IMG/VR virus record: IMGVR_UViG_3300005056_000078
Coordinates: 1-23,213 of that record
Direction: 5' to 3' (one strand)
Length of the DNA: 23,213 nucleotides
DNA from: a virus
A program made the position numbers and the translations under genes. Shown here in pieces: positions 6,153 to 11,873 of this stretch (within the stretch, counting starts at the first letter, position 1; each line of letters starts with the position of its first letter). Under the pieces are notes generated by a model that did not search any database, had not been told where the DNA came from, and saw only the letters and a list, made by a program, of their open reading frames with translations.

Positions 6153-7133
6153 ATGCCTAACCAAAACTACGCTGCTGATGGTTCAGTCCTAAGTGGTTCT
6201 GTGTGGGTAAAGCAAGATATACTCTCACTGTTGAAGTTGAATAACTTACCAAAAGGCTTAGTTGGACTTAACACTAAACTAGGTCTAGCAGAGGTCATTC
6301 AAAAGGAAGGCAAGAAAGCAGTATTTATGAAACTCGGAAAGCTACTTAACCAACAAGGTCTGGAAGAGAAGCAAGTAAGAGAGTCTAGCCAGATACTAAC
6401 AGAATTGAAGATACTGCATACACAGGAAGTGTCCTTTGCATATACTGAGGAAGAAATCCTTAGAGTATACCAAGAAGGACCAAGTGCTTGCATGGCTAAT
6501 TGTGAATCAGTTGCACTATATTCCAATGACTATACAGCTGTTGCTTACCTAGAAGTTAAGGGTAAGATACTAGCCAGAACTGTAATATGTAGAGATAAAG
6601 AAATAGGTCTTTCTTATAACTCTTTGTATGGGTTTGGTGAACCACTTGCTAAGATGTTGGAAGAACTAGGTTATACTAGTGGAGACTTAGAGGGTTGCTA
6701 TTTACCACTAAGGCATGACCACCTAGGCAGGATAATGTGTCCTTACATAGATGGTACTAATTATATAACTGTAGAAGGTGATGAAATATCTATTTCTAGC
6801 GATGGTGAATACCAAGCAGATAGTACTGATGGTATCTTAGTGGAGCATACTTGTGATGAATGTCACGAAACGTTACTAAGAGATGAAGTTTATTACTCGG
6901 AGCATAGTGAACAGAACTTATGTGAGGGCTGTCACGAGGTCCATCATGTCTATATAGATGGAGAAAGTTATCACAAAGAAAGTGACTCTGTACAGGAACT
7001 AGAAGATGATAGTTATGTATTATCAGAAGATGCCGAGTACCTAGAGTATAGGAATGAATGGCACTTATTAGAAGATTGTGCATATAACAATTATGATGAA
7101 GTGTACATACTTAAAGAAGATTTAGATTTGTAA
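6153..7133 (+). CDS. probable zinc-binding phage protein (326 aa), between two structured RNA candidates
   Basis: ATG 6153 follows an excellent ribosome binding site (TTGGAGGT). Residues 1-95 are helical. Residues 97-180 contain VYQEGPSACMA and SVALYSNDYTAVAYLEVKGKILAR with LAKMLEELGY, a pattern I associate with uncharacterised phage proteins. Residues 234-260 carry CDEC...CEGC (Cys234, 237, 257, 260), a CxxC-x19-CxxC zinc site. The tail (280-326) is acidic and aromatic, with three short repeats of the type Y/H-x-L-x-E-D (SYVLSED, EWHLLED, VYILKED). Function unknown. Its place alone between two noncoding structured stretches allows a role with those RNAs, but this is inference. Confidence 0.8.
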   Translation: MPNQNYAADGSVLSGSVWVKQDILSLLKLNNLPKGLVGLNTKLGLAEVIQKEGKKAVFMKLGKLLNQQGLEEKQVRESSQILTELKILHTQEVSFAYTEEEILRVYQEGPSACMANCESVALYSNDYTAVAYLEVKGKILARTVICRDKEIGLSYNSLYGFGEPLAKMLEELGYTSGDLEGCYLPLRHDHLGRIMCPYIDGTNYITVEGDEISISSDGEYQADSTDGILVEHTCDECHETLLRDEVYYSEHSEQNLCEGCHEVHHVYIDGESYHKESDSVQELEDDSYVLSEDAEYLEYRNEWHLLEDCAYNNYDEVYILKEDLDL

Positions 7134-7353
7134 AGAATTCCTTTGTTGGATAATCCCGACAGGACGACGTAGGTATGGAGGCGTGGTTAAATAAACTCGA
7201 TGCAAATGGTTGCAGAAACCCACGTAATGGTGAAACACTAGCGCACTACTCAGGAGTCGGTGCATAAACTGACTGCTCTTATAGAACTTCGTGTGTCTAT
7301 GGTTCGCATACCTTAAGTGTCGATTAGTATCCGTAAGATACTACCAATATTAT

Positions 7354-7426
7354 GTTGTGGTAGCTCAGTTTGGCAGAGCAGTGGGGAATATCCCATTGGA
7401 CACTGGTTCGAATCCAGTTCACGACT
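7354..7426 (+). tRNA. tRNA-like element with abnormal anticodon loop (possibly degenerate or non-decoding)
   Basis: All tRNA arms are present. Acceptor GTTGTGG/TCACGAC pairs at 7/7 (two G-T). The D arm is GCTC-AGTTTGGCA-GAGC with the conserved GG. The anticodon stem is GTGGG/CCCAT, the variable loop is TGGAC, and the T arm ACTGG-TTCGAAT-CCAGT is perfect. Total 73 bases, and no CCA is encoded. The anticodon loop, however, has six bases (GAATAT), or eight if the last pair opens, and has no T at position 33. So no normal anticodon can be named. It may be a decayed tRNA or a tRNA mimic that is still processed by RNase P but does not decode. Confidence 0.7.
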
Positions 7427-7507
7427 AACAAAACCGTTGGACAACTTTGAGAAGGAACCAAAGCGGATAATTAGGTTGTAAGCCCTAAGAGAGCTATGTA
7501 TGAAAAG

Positions 7508-7575
7508 CTAACCAAATGAAGGTTAGTAAAGCGTGACACTGACGAGTGTTAGGTAGACGGCTAACATTTGGTTAG
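7508..7575 (+). other. long hairpin within ncRNA candidate 2
   Basis: CTAACCAAATG (7508-7518) and CATTTGGTTAG (7565-7575) pair perfectly over eleven positions. GTTAG (7522-7526) and CTAA (7561-7564) can extend it, and an inner hairpin ACACT-GACG-AGTGT lies at 7536-7549. Confidence 0.65.
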
Positions 7576-7600
7576 TTATATCTACAAATAGCAGCTAACT

Positions 7601-7722
7601 TATATTATCAAGCACACTCACGAGTAAGGTTCAAGTCCTTACCAAGCATACGACCTCTAGTTATGTTTACTCCGTTTCATGAAGCTATTCCTTTATGTAT
7701 GTCGAGTGTGTTTGATAATATA
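7601..7722 (+). other. 19-pair long-range stem closing a multibranch domain with a T-loop hairpin
   Basis: TATATTATCAAGCACACTC (7601-7619) pairs with GAGTGTGTTTGATAATATA (7704-7722): 18 Watson-Crick pairs and one G-T. Inside, GTAAGG-TTCAAGT-CCTTAC (7624-7642) is a perfect six-pair hairpin whose seven-base loop fits the tRNA T-loop consensus TTCRANY. CATAC (7647-7651) can pair with GTATG (7697-7701). Confidence 0.7.
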
Positions 7723-7856
7723 CGCTAGCGTGGTTATCACAGAACCTACATCTAGCAAATGAGTTGCTTAGTCCTAGTTAAAGGACTGTCCCGACGATAA
7801 TAAAAGGATAACAAGTTATGTTAAGGTGAATAGTGACCGTTTAGATTCGATAACAT

Positions 7857-7895
7857 TCCCTGCCCTACAAGGTAGATAATAGCCGCTGGCAGGGA
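7857..7895 (+). other. stem-loop domain within ncRNA candidate 2
   Basis: TCCCTGCC (7857-7864) pairs perfectly with GGCAGGGA (7888-7895). A nested hairpin CTAC-AAG-GTAG sits directly on it (7865-7875), consistent with coaxial stacking. Confidence 0.6.
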
Positions 7896-7905
7896 TAATA
7901 GAGTA

Positions 7906-7977
7906 TACTTGTAGTTAGGCATTAGTCTGGTGAGAACCAGTAATGCAGTGGAGCAAACTAGTGCCGAACTACAAGTA
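7906..7977 (+). other. 3'-terminal domain of ncRNA candidate 2 with GNRA tetraloop
   Basis: TACTTGTAGTT (7906-7916) and AACTACAAGTA (7967-7977) form eleven perfect pairs. GGCA/TGCC (7918-7921/7962-7965) can extend it. Nested inside are GCATT (7919-7923)/AATGC (7942-7946) and CTGGT-GAGA-ACCAG (7927-7940), a five-pair stem with a GNRA-type loop. GGCA and GCATT overlap and are alternatives. Confidence 0.65.
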
Positions 7978-8033
7978 CCCTTTACTTGAAATAGAGCAAC
8001 CTCGCTCACAATCTTTATATAGAGAGATAGAAA

Positions 8034-8378
8034 ATGTCTAATAAAACCCCTAAAACTACAATCCAAGAAATCTTTGGTAAATTCGCAGTACAAGTTGAAG
8101 ATGGCGAAGTAAAATTATTTGTTACTTTAAAAGAAGCTACTGCCGTAGAAACTGAGTTCCTTAAAGGTGCTGAGTTCCGTGATGAAGCTGCTGCTTTCTG
8201 CGCCAACCAAGGTATTGAAGGTAAGAATGCTAAGTCTAAGACTAACATCTTAGTAGCCTACTTCTCATGGGTAGAAGCTGGCAAGCCAGAAGCTCCAGTA
8301 GTTGAAGAAACTCCAGTAGTTGAAGACGAAGCTGTTGCTGCAGAAGCTGTTGCTGATGATTCAGAAGTAGAATTCTAA
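8034..8378 (+). CDS. small acidic-tailed protein, SSB-like C-terminal tip (114 aa)
   Basis: ATG 8034 lies behind AGAGATAGAAA. Residues 1-80 form a compact mixed domain (IQEIFGKFAVQVEDGEVKLFVTLKEATAVETEFLKGAEF...NILVAYFSWVEAG). Residues 83-114 are a Pro/Val/Ala/Glu-rich acidic tail with an imperfect repeat (PVVEETPVVEDE) ending DDSEVEF. The tail type, acidic with a final Phe, is that of SSB and T7 gp2.5, where it binds partner proteins and mimics DNA. A strong terminator follows and a long structured transcript precedes it. Function unknown. A DNA- or RNA-binding accessory protein is a reasonable guess. Confidence 0.8.
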   Translation: MSNKTPKTTIQEIFGKFAVQVEDGEVKLFVTLKEATAVETEFLKGAEFRDEAAAFCANQGIEGKNAKSKTNILVAYFSWVEAGKPEAPVVEETPVVEDEAVAAEAVADDSEVEF

Positions 8379-8391
8379 ACCAACCAGTAAT

Positions 8392-8425
8392 TGAATAAAA
8401 CCTAGCTAATGCTAGGTTTTATTCA
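8392..8425 (+). terminator. strong intrinsic terminator after the acidic-tailed gene
   Basis: TGAATAAAACCTAG (8392-8405) and CTAGGTTTTATTCA (8412-8425) form a perfect 14-pair stem around CTAATG. The A-run/T-run within the stem is typical of bidirectional terminators. It starts 13 bases after the stop codon. Confidence 0.9.
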
Positions 8426-8583
8426 GGTGGGTGCGCTCCTGATACGTAAGGCTGTATACCCCCCTACCCAGATATTTGGTGACTAGAGAAAGAATTAATG
8501 AATAATCTCAACGTACTGAAAAGGGTCGCAACCTGCGTTTCTACCTGAATAGAACTTACTAACTGAACTGACATTAACTAATT
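8426..8583 (+). other. short untranslated segment bounded by two terminators; possible small RNA or leader
   Basis: Between the terminators at 8392-8425 and 8584-8616 there is no convincing gene; the only frame with a fair ribosome site would be 16 codons from ATG 8498. GGTGGG (8426-8431) can pair with CCTACC near 8463-8468, enclosing ATAC/GTAT. A small RNA or the leader of the downstream genes is possible. I see no known riboswitch pattern. Confidence 0.3.
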
Positions 8584-8616
8584 GCTCATACCTTCTAGGT
8601 GTGGGCTTCTTTATTT
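8584..8616 (+). terminator. intrinsic terminator upstream of the tail-protein genes
   Basis: GCTCATACCT (8584-8593) pairs with AGGTGTGGGC (8597-8606), ten pairs with two G-T wobbles around a three-base loop, followed by TTCTTTATTT. It separates the short untranslated segment from the genes starting at 8637. Confidence 0.75.
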
Positions 8617-8636
8617 ATATTAACAAGAGACATAAC

Positions 8637-8801
8637 ATGATACCTAAAAGCACATACGTTAAGGTTTCTATTAGTGTACTTCAAGGAACTGCCACAACAC
8701 AAAGTGGTGGAGGTGGAGAGATTCCCGAAGTAGTAATTGAGACTTTAGGAGAGCTATACAACAACCTTGACATTCATAACATACTGGAGTTACATACGTA
8801 A
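8637..8801 (+). CDS. small hypothetical protein coupled to tail-protein gene (54 aa)
   Basis: ATG 8637 follows AAGAGACATAAC. The frame ends TAA at 8799, overlapping the next start as TAATG, so translation is coupled. The product has a beta-prone N terminus (STYVKVSISVLQGTATT), a flexible Gly-rich turn (SGGGGEIPE) and a helix-prone C terminus. It could be a small chaperone or virion partner of the following tail protein, but only the coupling supports this. Confidence 0.6.
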   Translation: MIPKSTYVKVSISVLQGTATTQSGGGGEIPEVVIETLGELYNNLDIHNILELHT

Positions 8802-10075
8802 TGACCATAGAAAAACTAACGGCAGGAACTAAGGGAGACTCACAAAACAGTACTGGTGCTGATATAGCAAGTAGTGTTAATTCTTTAATAGACCTAACAA
8901 AAGATACACAAAGCAGAAAGTACAACAACTCTATAGTACTTCTTGGAGACAGTATTACTTTGGCAAACCAATCAGGAACAGAGACTACATTATTTGTAAA
9001 TGATAATGGGTACTTCACTGTTGCTAACTACTTAATGAATAGTGCATTTAATGTACTAAATAATGCAGGTGTTTCATCAGAGACTACCGCGCAAATATTA
9101 GCAAGAGTAGATACAGATGTATTGCCGTACAACCCCAAGTATTGTATTGTCCTAGCAGGTACTAATGACTTAGGTGCAGGTCTTGATATTGACTTTGCCT
9201 ACAACAACCTTATAGCCATGATTGACAAACTAACAAGTGCAGATATTATACCTATCATGTGTACCATACCTGCAACTACAGGTATAGCTTTCTTAGATGA
9301 CTGGTATAAAATCAATACTAGACTAAGAAACTACGCTTTTGATAATGATACACTGATAGTTGATTTTGCATCTAGCTACTTAGACGCAGATAATGTGACA
9401 TCACCTTTTCACATACCTAATGCTACTAGTGACGGAATACACCCTAACAGGCTAGGTGCATATCTTATGGGCTTAGACTTAAGAGACGTACTACAACCCC
9501 TAATCAAGACTAGATTTGTACCAGTAGCAGGAAATAATAATCCTCACGATGCTGTAGATAATAGTTTGATGACAGGAACAGGCGGTACATTTGCTGGTGG
9601 AGCTACAGGAGTAGCACCAGATGGTTGGTTAATATTTGCTGTTACAGTAGGTGTAGGAGCTACCGTAGTCAGTGAAATAGTAGATAAAGTTTCTCATAAG
9701 GAATGTAAAGTAACTGTAGCAGGAGGCTCAACTCTGACTGAGGTTAGGGCACAACTAAATGCCCCATCAGGAACTACGCCAACCGAAGCTATGAGAGCTT
9801 TCTTTAAGTATGCACTAGCTGGTGGAGTTAACGTGAGAGGCTTGGGAGTTACTATAACTTACAAGAATGTTGCACTGGAAACTCTATGGCAAGAAATATC
9901 CACTAATCAGGGCGGTGACTTACACGAAATGTTAACTTTTGATGTAGAAGGTGCCCACGTGTTTAAAGATACACCTATTATGCCTGATGTAACTAACTAC
10001 CAAATAAGCTTAAAATGGCACAGTCTTGAGAGTGTAGTAACTTTCTCACAACCATCAATAGCTCATTTGATATAA
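8801..10075 (+). CDS. SGNH/GDSL hydrolase, probable tail fibre/tailspike (424 aa)
   Basis: The N terminus (SQNSTGADIASSVNSLIDL) resembles phage tail-fibre and tailspike starts. Residues about 43-230 form an SGNH hydrolase: block I IVLLGDS (Ser51 nucleophile), block II Gly90 in NNAGVS, block III LAGTND (Asn122) and block V DGIHPN (Asp211, His214). All four catalytic blocks are intact, so it should be an active esterase. Removal of acetyl groups from surface polysaccharide is the usual role in phages. Residues about 240-424 are Gly/Thr/Val-rich and beta-prone, consistent with a carbohydrate-binding or trimerising C-terminal domain. The gene is coupled to the small gene before it. It is the only virion-type gene in the window. 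Confidence 0.88.
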   Translation: MTIEKLTAGTKGDSQNSTGADIASSVNSLIDLTKDTQSRKYNNSIVLLGDSITLANQSGTETTLFVNDNGYFTVANYLMNSAFNVLNNAGVSSETTAQILARVDTDVLPYNPKYCIVLAGTNDLGAGLDIDFAYNNLIAMIDKLTSADIIPIMCTIPATTGIAFLDDWYKINTRLRNYAFDNDTLIVDFASSYLDADNVTSPFHIPNATSDGIHPNRLGAYLMGLDLRDVLQPLIKTRFVPVAGNNNPHDAVDNSLMTGTGGTFAGGATGVAPDGWLIFAVTVGVGATVVSEIVDKVSHKECKVTVAGGSTLTEVRAQLNAPSGTTPTEAMRAFFKYALAGGVNVRGLGVTITYKNVALETLWQEISTNQGGDLHEMLTFDVEGAHVFKDTPIMPDVTNYQISLKWHSLESVVTFSQPSIAHLI

Positions 10076-10081
10076 GAAAAG

Positions 10082-10110
10082 AGCTACCATAAGAGTGTGG
10101 TAGCTATTTA
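10082..10110 (+). terminator. probable intrinsic terminator after the SGNH gene
   Basis: AGCTACCA (10082-10089) and TGGTAGCT (10098-10105) pair perfectly with an eight-base loop, followed by ATTTAAT. The T-tract is weak, so termination may be partial, allowing read-through into the lysis genes. Confidence 0.6.
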
Positions 10111-10122
10111 ATAGAGGAACCT

Positions 10123-10575
10123 ATGAATTTTAAAATTGTCTTGATAGTTTTAATAACACTAACTATATCTTCATGCAGTGCTTTAAGTACCTTATCATCC
10201 ATACCTAATCCTTTAGGAGCTGACAAAGGTATCAATACTAACGTAGCACTTGGTAAAGACGTATCGGCTGACAATACTAAGTCACTTATTAATGTCAAAG
10301 GTGTTGATAGAAGTCAGCAGGAAACAACCACTAATCAAAATGCTAACCAGATTACTATAAATAATAGTAGTTTGGACAAGCGTATGTTGCTACTAGTTGG
10401 CGGCTTGATTACCCTTATTGTATTACTTGCTGGTATGGCTATTCCTACAAGAGGACAAGCTAACCGTATCAGAGAACTAAAAGAGAATTTAGAATATGAA
10501 CGTGCAAGAACGAATCTCACAGTCGAAGCAGCAACAAGTTATCGACAAGAAACAAGACCGCCAACGCAACTTTAA
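10123..10575 (+). CDS. lipoprotein with C-terminal membrane helix, candidate unimolecular spanin (150 aa)
   Basis: The first 18 residues (MNFKIVLIVLITLTISSC) form a lipoprotein signal with lipobox ISSC; Cys18 would be lipidated and carried to the outer membrane. Residues 19-85 are polar and Asn/Thr/Ser-rich, suited to the periplasm. Residues about 87-106 (MLLLVGGLITLIVLLAGMAI) form a membrane helix, followed by a basic flank and a charged 40-residue cytoplasmic tail. Lipoprotein plus inner-membrane anchor in one chain is the design of u-spanins such as T1 gp11, which fuse the two membranes at lysis. The lysozyme gene overlaps its last 80 bases. The long C-terminal tail is unusual for a u-spanin. 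Confidence 0.72.
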   Translation: MNFKIVLIVLITLTISSCSALSTLSSIPNPLGADKGINTNVALGKDVSADNTKSLINVKGVDRSQQETTTNQNANQITINNSSLDKRMLLLVGGLITLIVLLAGMAIPTRGQANRIRELKENLEYERARTNLTVEAATSYRQETRPPTQL

Positions 10576-11185
10576 TAGTGTAATTATTGTAGCTATCTTG
10601 TGTTGTGCTGTATATGCAGCCTACACAATACGTGGAAGCTTTAATGACGTACGCACAGTTAACAACCAAGCGGCTATTGAACGAGTAGCCTCTCAAGTAG
10701 TAGTTGAGTCTATGAAGACTCAATTTGAGAGACTTACTGATACCCAACATAGAACCAGCGAAATCTCTCAGCTAATGATAGATGAAGGTTTTAGAAAGTG
10801 TATTTATGATGACAGTCGTGGTCTAGCTACAATTGGCTTTGGTCACTTAATGCTGCCTACTGATACCTATAAATGTATCACCTACCGTCAAGCTGTAGAG
10901 CTACTACGTAAAGATTATGACTATGCTGCTAACAGTGTAGATACTCGTTACACTTGGGCTTCTGGTGAAGTCAGGCTAGTGCTAATCAATATGACTTATC
11001 AAATGGGACAGAAAGGAGTTAGCAAATTTGTTAATACTCTTAGTAACCTACGAGATGAAAACTTTGATGAAGCTGCTATTGAAATGCTAGACTCTCCTTG
11101 GGCTTCTGAGGCACAAACACCACGCAGAGCTTTACGCCTAGCTGGTCGTATTATGTCTATCTCAGTACAAGAAGGAGCTAGATAA
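10496..11185 (+). CDS. membrane-anchored lysozyme endolysin, T4 type (GH24, 229 aa)
   Basis: It cleaves peptidoglycan glycan strands. The GH24 catalytic triad is intact with T4 spacing: Glu97 (LMIDEGF), Asp106 (YDDSRG) and Thr112 (LATIGFGH), equivalent to E11/D20/T26. Upstream lie a basic, Gln-rich cytoplasmic segment (1-27), a membrane helix (about 28-45, VIIVAILCCAVYAAYTI) and a helical linker (about 50-92). It may be a signal-arrest-release endolysin or a permanently tethered one; the helix is more hydrophobic than classic SAR domains and the cytoplasmic segment is long. The start lies inside the previous gene in another frame, an 80-base overlap. The next gene is coupled by TAATG. Confidence 0.9.
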   Translation: MNVQERISQSKQQQVIDKKQDRQRNFNSVIIVAILCCAVYAAYTIRGSFNDVRTVNNQAAIERVASQVVVESMKTQFERLTDTQHRTSEISQLMIDEGFRKCIYDDSRGLATIGFGHLMLPTDTYKCITYRQAVELLRKDYDYAANSVDTRYTWASGEVRLVLINMTYQMGQKGVSKFVNTLSNLRDENFDEAAIEMLDSPWASEAQTPRRALRLAGRIMSISVQEGAR

Positions 11186-11841
11186 TGAGTGACTTAAACA
11201 GCGAACTTATAGACCTTTGTAGTATATATATAGAAGATAGAGACTGTAGCTACTTAGCCAAAGAAGGTTACATAGTCAACTACATGTCCACTACTGGGCG
11301 TAAGTCTGACTACATATGGCATAAGCATAGCATAACAGAAACACTTCGTATCATACGTGCTATGCGACTAACATCTGACCAAGCTCAGAAGCTAAAAGAG
11401 CATCACTTAATAGCAGCATTTCAAGAGCTTAGTAGAGTCTATGAATTTGGCGTTAAATCGCGTCATGTGGTCGCTGATGGCATCTTTAATTACTCACAAC
11501 ACAATGAAATGAGTTTGGGTGATGAAGCTATGAGCATGCTTGTAGAGAGCTTACAAATACAAGGCTTTAGAGGTCTTGTAATGCGTGAAGTAATCGAGCT
11601 ATACAATGTGATAGATGACAAGCTAAAGCTTAAACTAAGTACCACTGAGCAGCGAGATTTGATGTATAAACACTTTGAATCGTCAGGTTTTATTATGAAA
11701 ACTGGGGCGCATAGACCAGTAATTAATGGTAGGAAGCAACCAGCTATTATGATGGAAGGTACTAAGCCAGCCGAGGTACTATCAATTGGTATCGAAGTTA
11801 GCAAGAAAGTTGCAGCCAAGATATTTGGAGAGTTAGTATGA
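11185..11841 (+). CDS. hypothetical protein (218 aa)
   Basis: The start at 11185 overlaps the endolysin stop (TAATG). The 218-residue product is mixed, mostly helical, with no membrane segment or Cys-pair motif. Notable pieces are the N-terminal SELIDLCSIYIEDRDCSYLAKEGYIV, a central LTSDQAQKLKEHHLIAAFQELSRVYEF and a C-terminal RPVINGRKQPAIMM. I do not recognise it. Position between lysis genes and primase leaves its class open. A soluble protein of this size next to primase could serve replication, but this is weak inference. Confidence 0.7.
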   Translation: MSDLNSELIDLCSIYIEDRDCSYLAKEGYIVNYMSTTGRKSDYIWHKHSITETLRIIRAMRLTSDQAQKLKEHHLIAAFQELSRVYEFGVKSRHVVADGIFNYSQHNEMSLGDEAMSMLVESLQIQGFRGLVMREVIELYNVIDDKLKLKLSTTEQRDLMYKHFESSGFIMKTGAHRPVINGRKQPAIMMEGTKPAEVLSIGIEVSKKVAAKIFGELV

Positions 11842-11873
11842 TTAGTGATGCTTACTTAGATTAGGAGAACCTT

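Larger units (their letters stand above)
7140..8000 (+). ncRNA. candidate giant structured noncoding RNA 2, with embedded tRNA-like element
   Basis: Nearly 900 bases without a gene hold many long complementary helices. They are 7144-7161 hairpin; CGTGG/CCACG (7182-7186/7220-7224); TAGTATC-CGTAA-GATACTA (7325-7343); a tRNA-like fold (7354-7426); TTAGG/CCTAA (7471-7475/7484-7488); an 11-pair stem (7508-7518/7565-7575); a 19-pair long-range stem (7601-7619/7704-7722) enclosing a T-loop hairpin; AGTCC/GGACT (7770-7774/7783-7787); an eight-pair stem (7857-7864/7888-7895); and an 11-pair terminal domain (7906-7977) capped by GAGA. Length, ornate fold, phage origin and tRNA association resemble GOLLD RNA, but identity is not verified. 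Exact ends are inferred. Confidence 0.62.

Noticed and set aside
6796-7083. 95-codon frame on the minus strand
   Set aside because: It lies opposite the zinc-site gene, is rich in His/Tyr/Leu as expected for a shadow frame, and all supported genes are on the + strand.
7624-7648. T-arm-like hairpin as part of a second tRNA gene
   Set aside because: No matching 5' acceptor (about TGCTTGG) or D arm lies 70-90 bases upstream, and the flanks form a far better 19-pair stem.
5566-8033. Group I intron with the 6153-7133 gene as its internal protein
   Set aside because: The enclosed protein is not a homing endonuclease, no interrupted exon gene is visible on either side, and I could not identify the P7 core pairing.
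8015-8248. Minus-strand frame opposite the acidic-tailed gene
   Set aside because: Shadow of the + strand gene, which has a good ribosome site, a domain-like composition and a terminator.
11490-11819. 109-codon minus-strand frame with hydrophobic Ser/Leu/Ile composition
   Set aside because: Opposite a coding frame with coupled start; membrane-like composition is a usual by-product of reverse-complement reading of charged helices.
11838-11864. Eight-codon frame after the 218-aa gene at 11185
   Set aside because: Too short, overlaps the stop and the primase leader, with no separate ribosome site.
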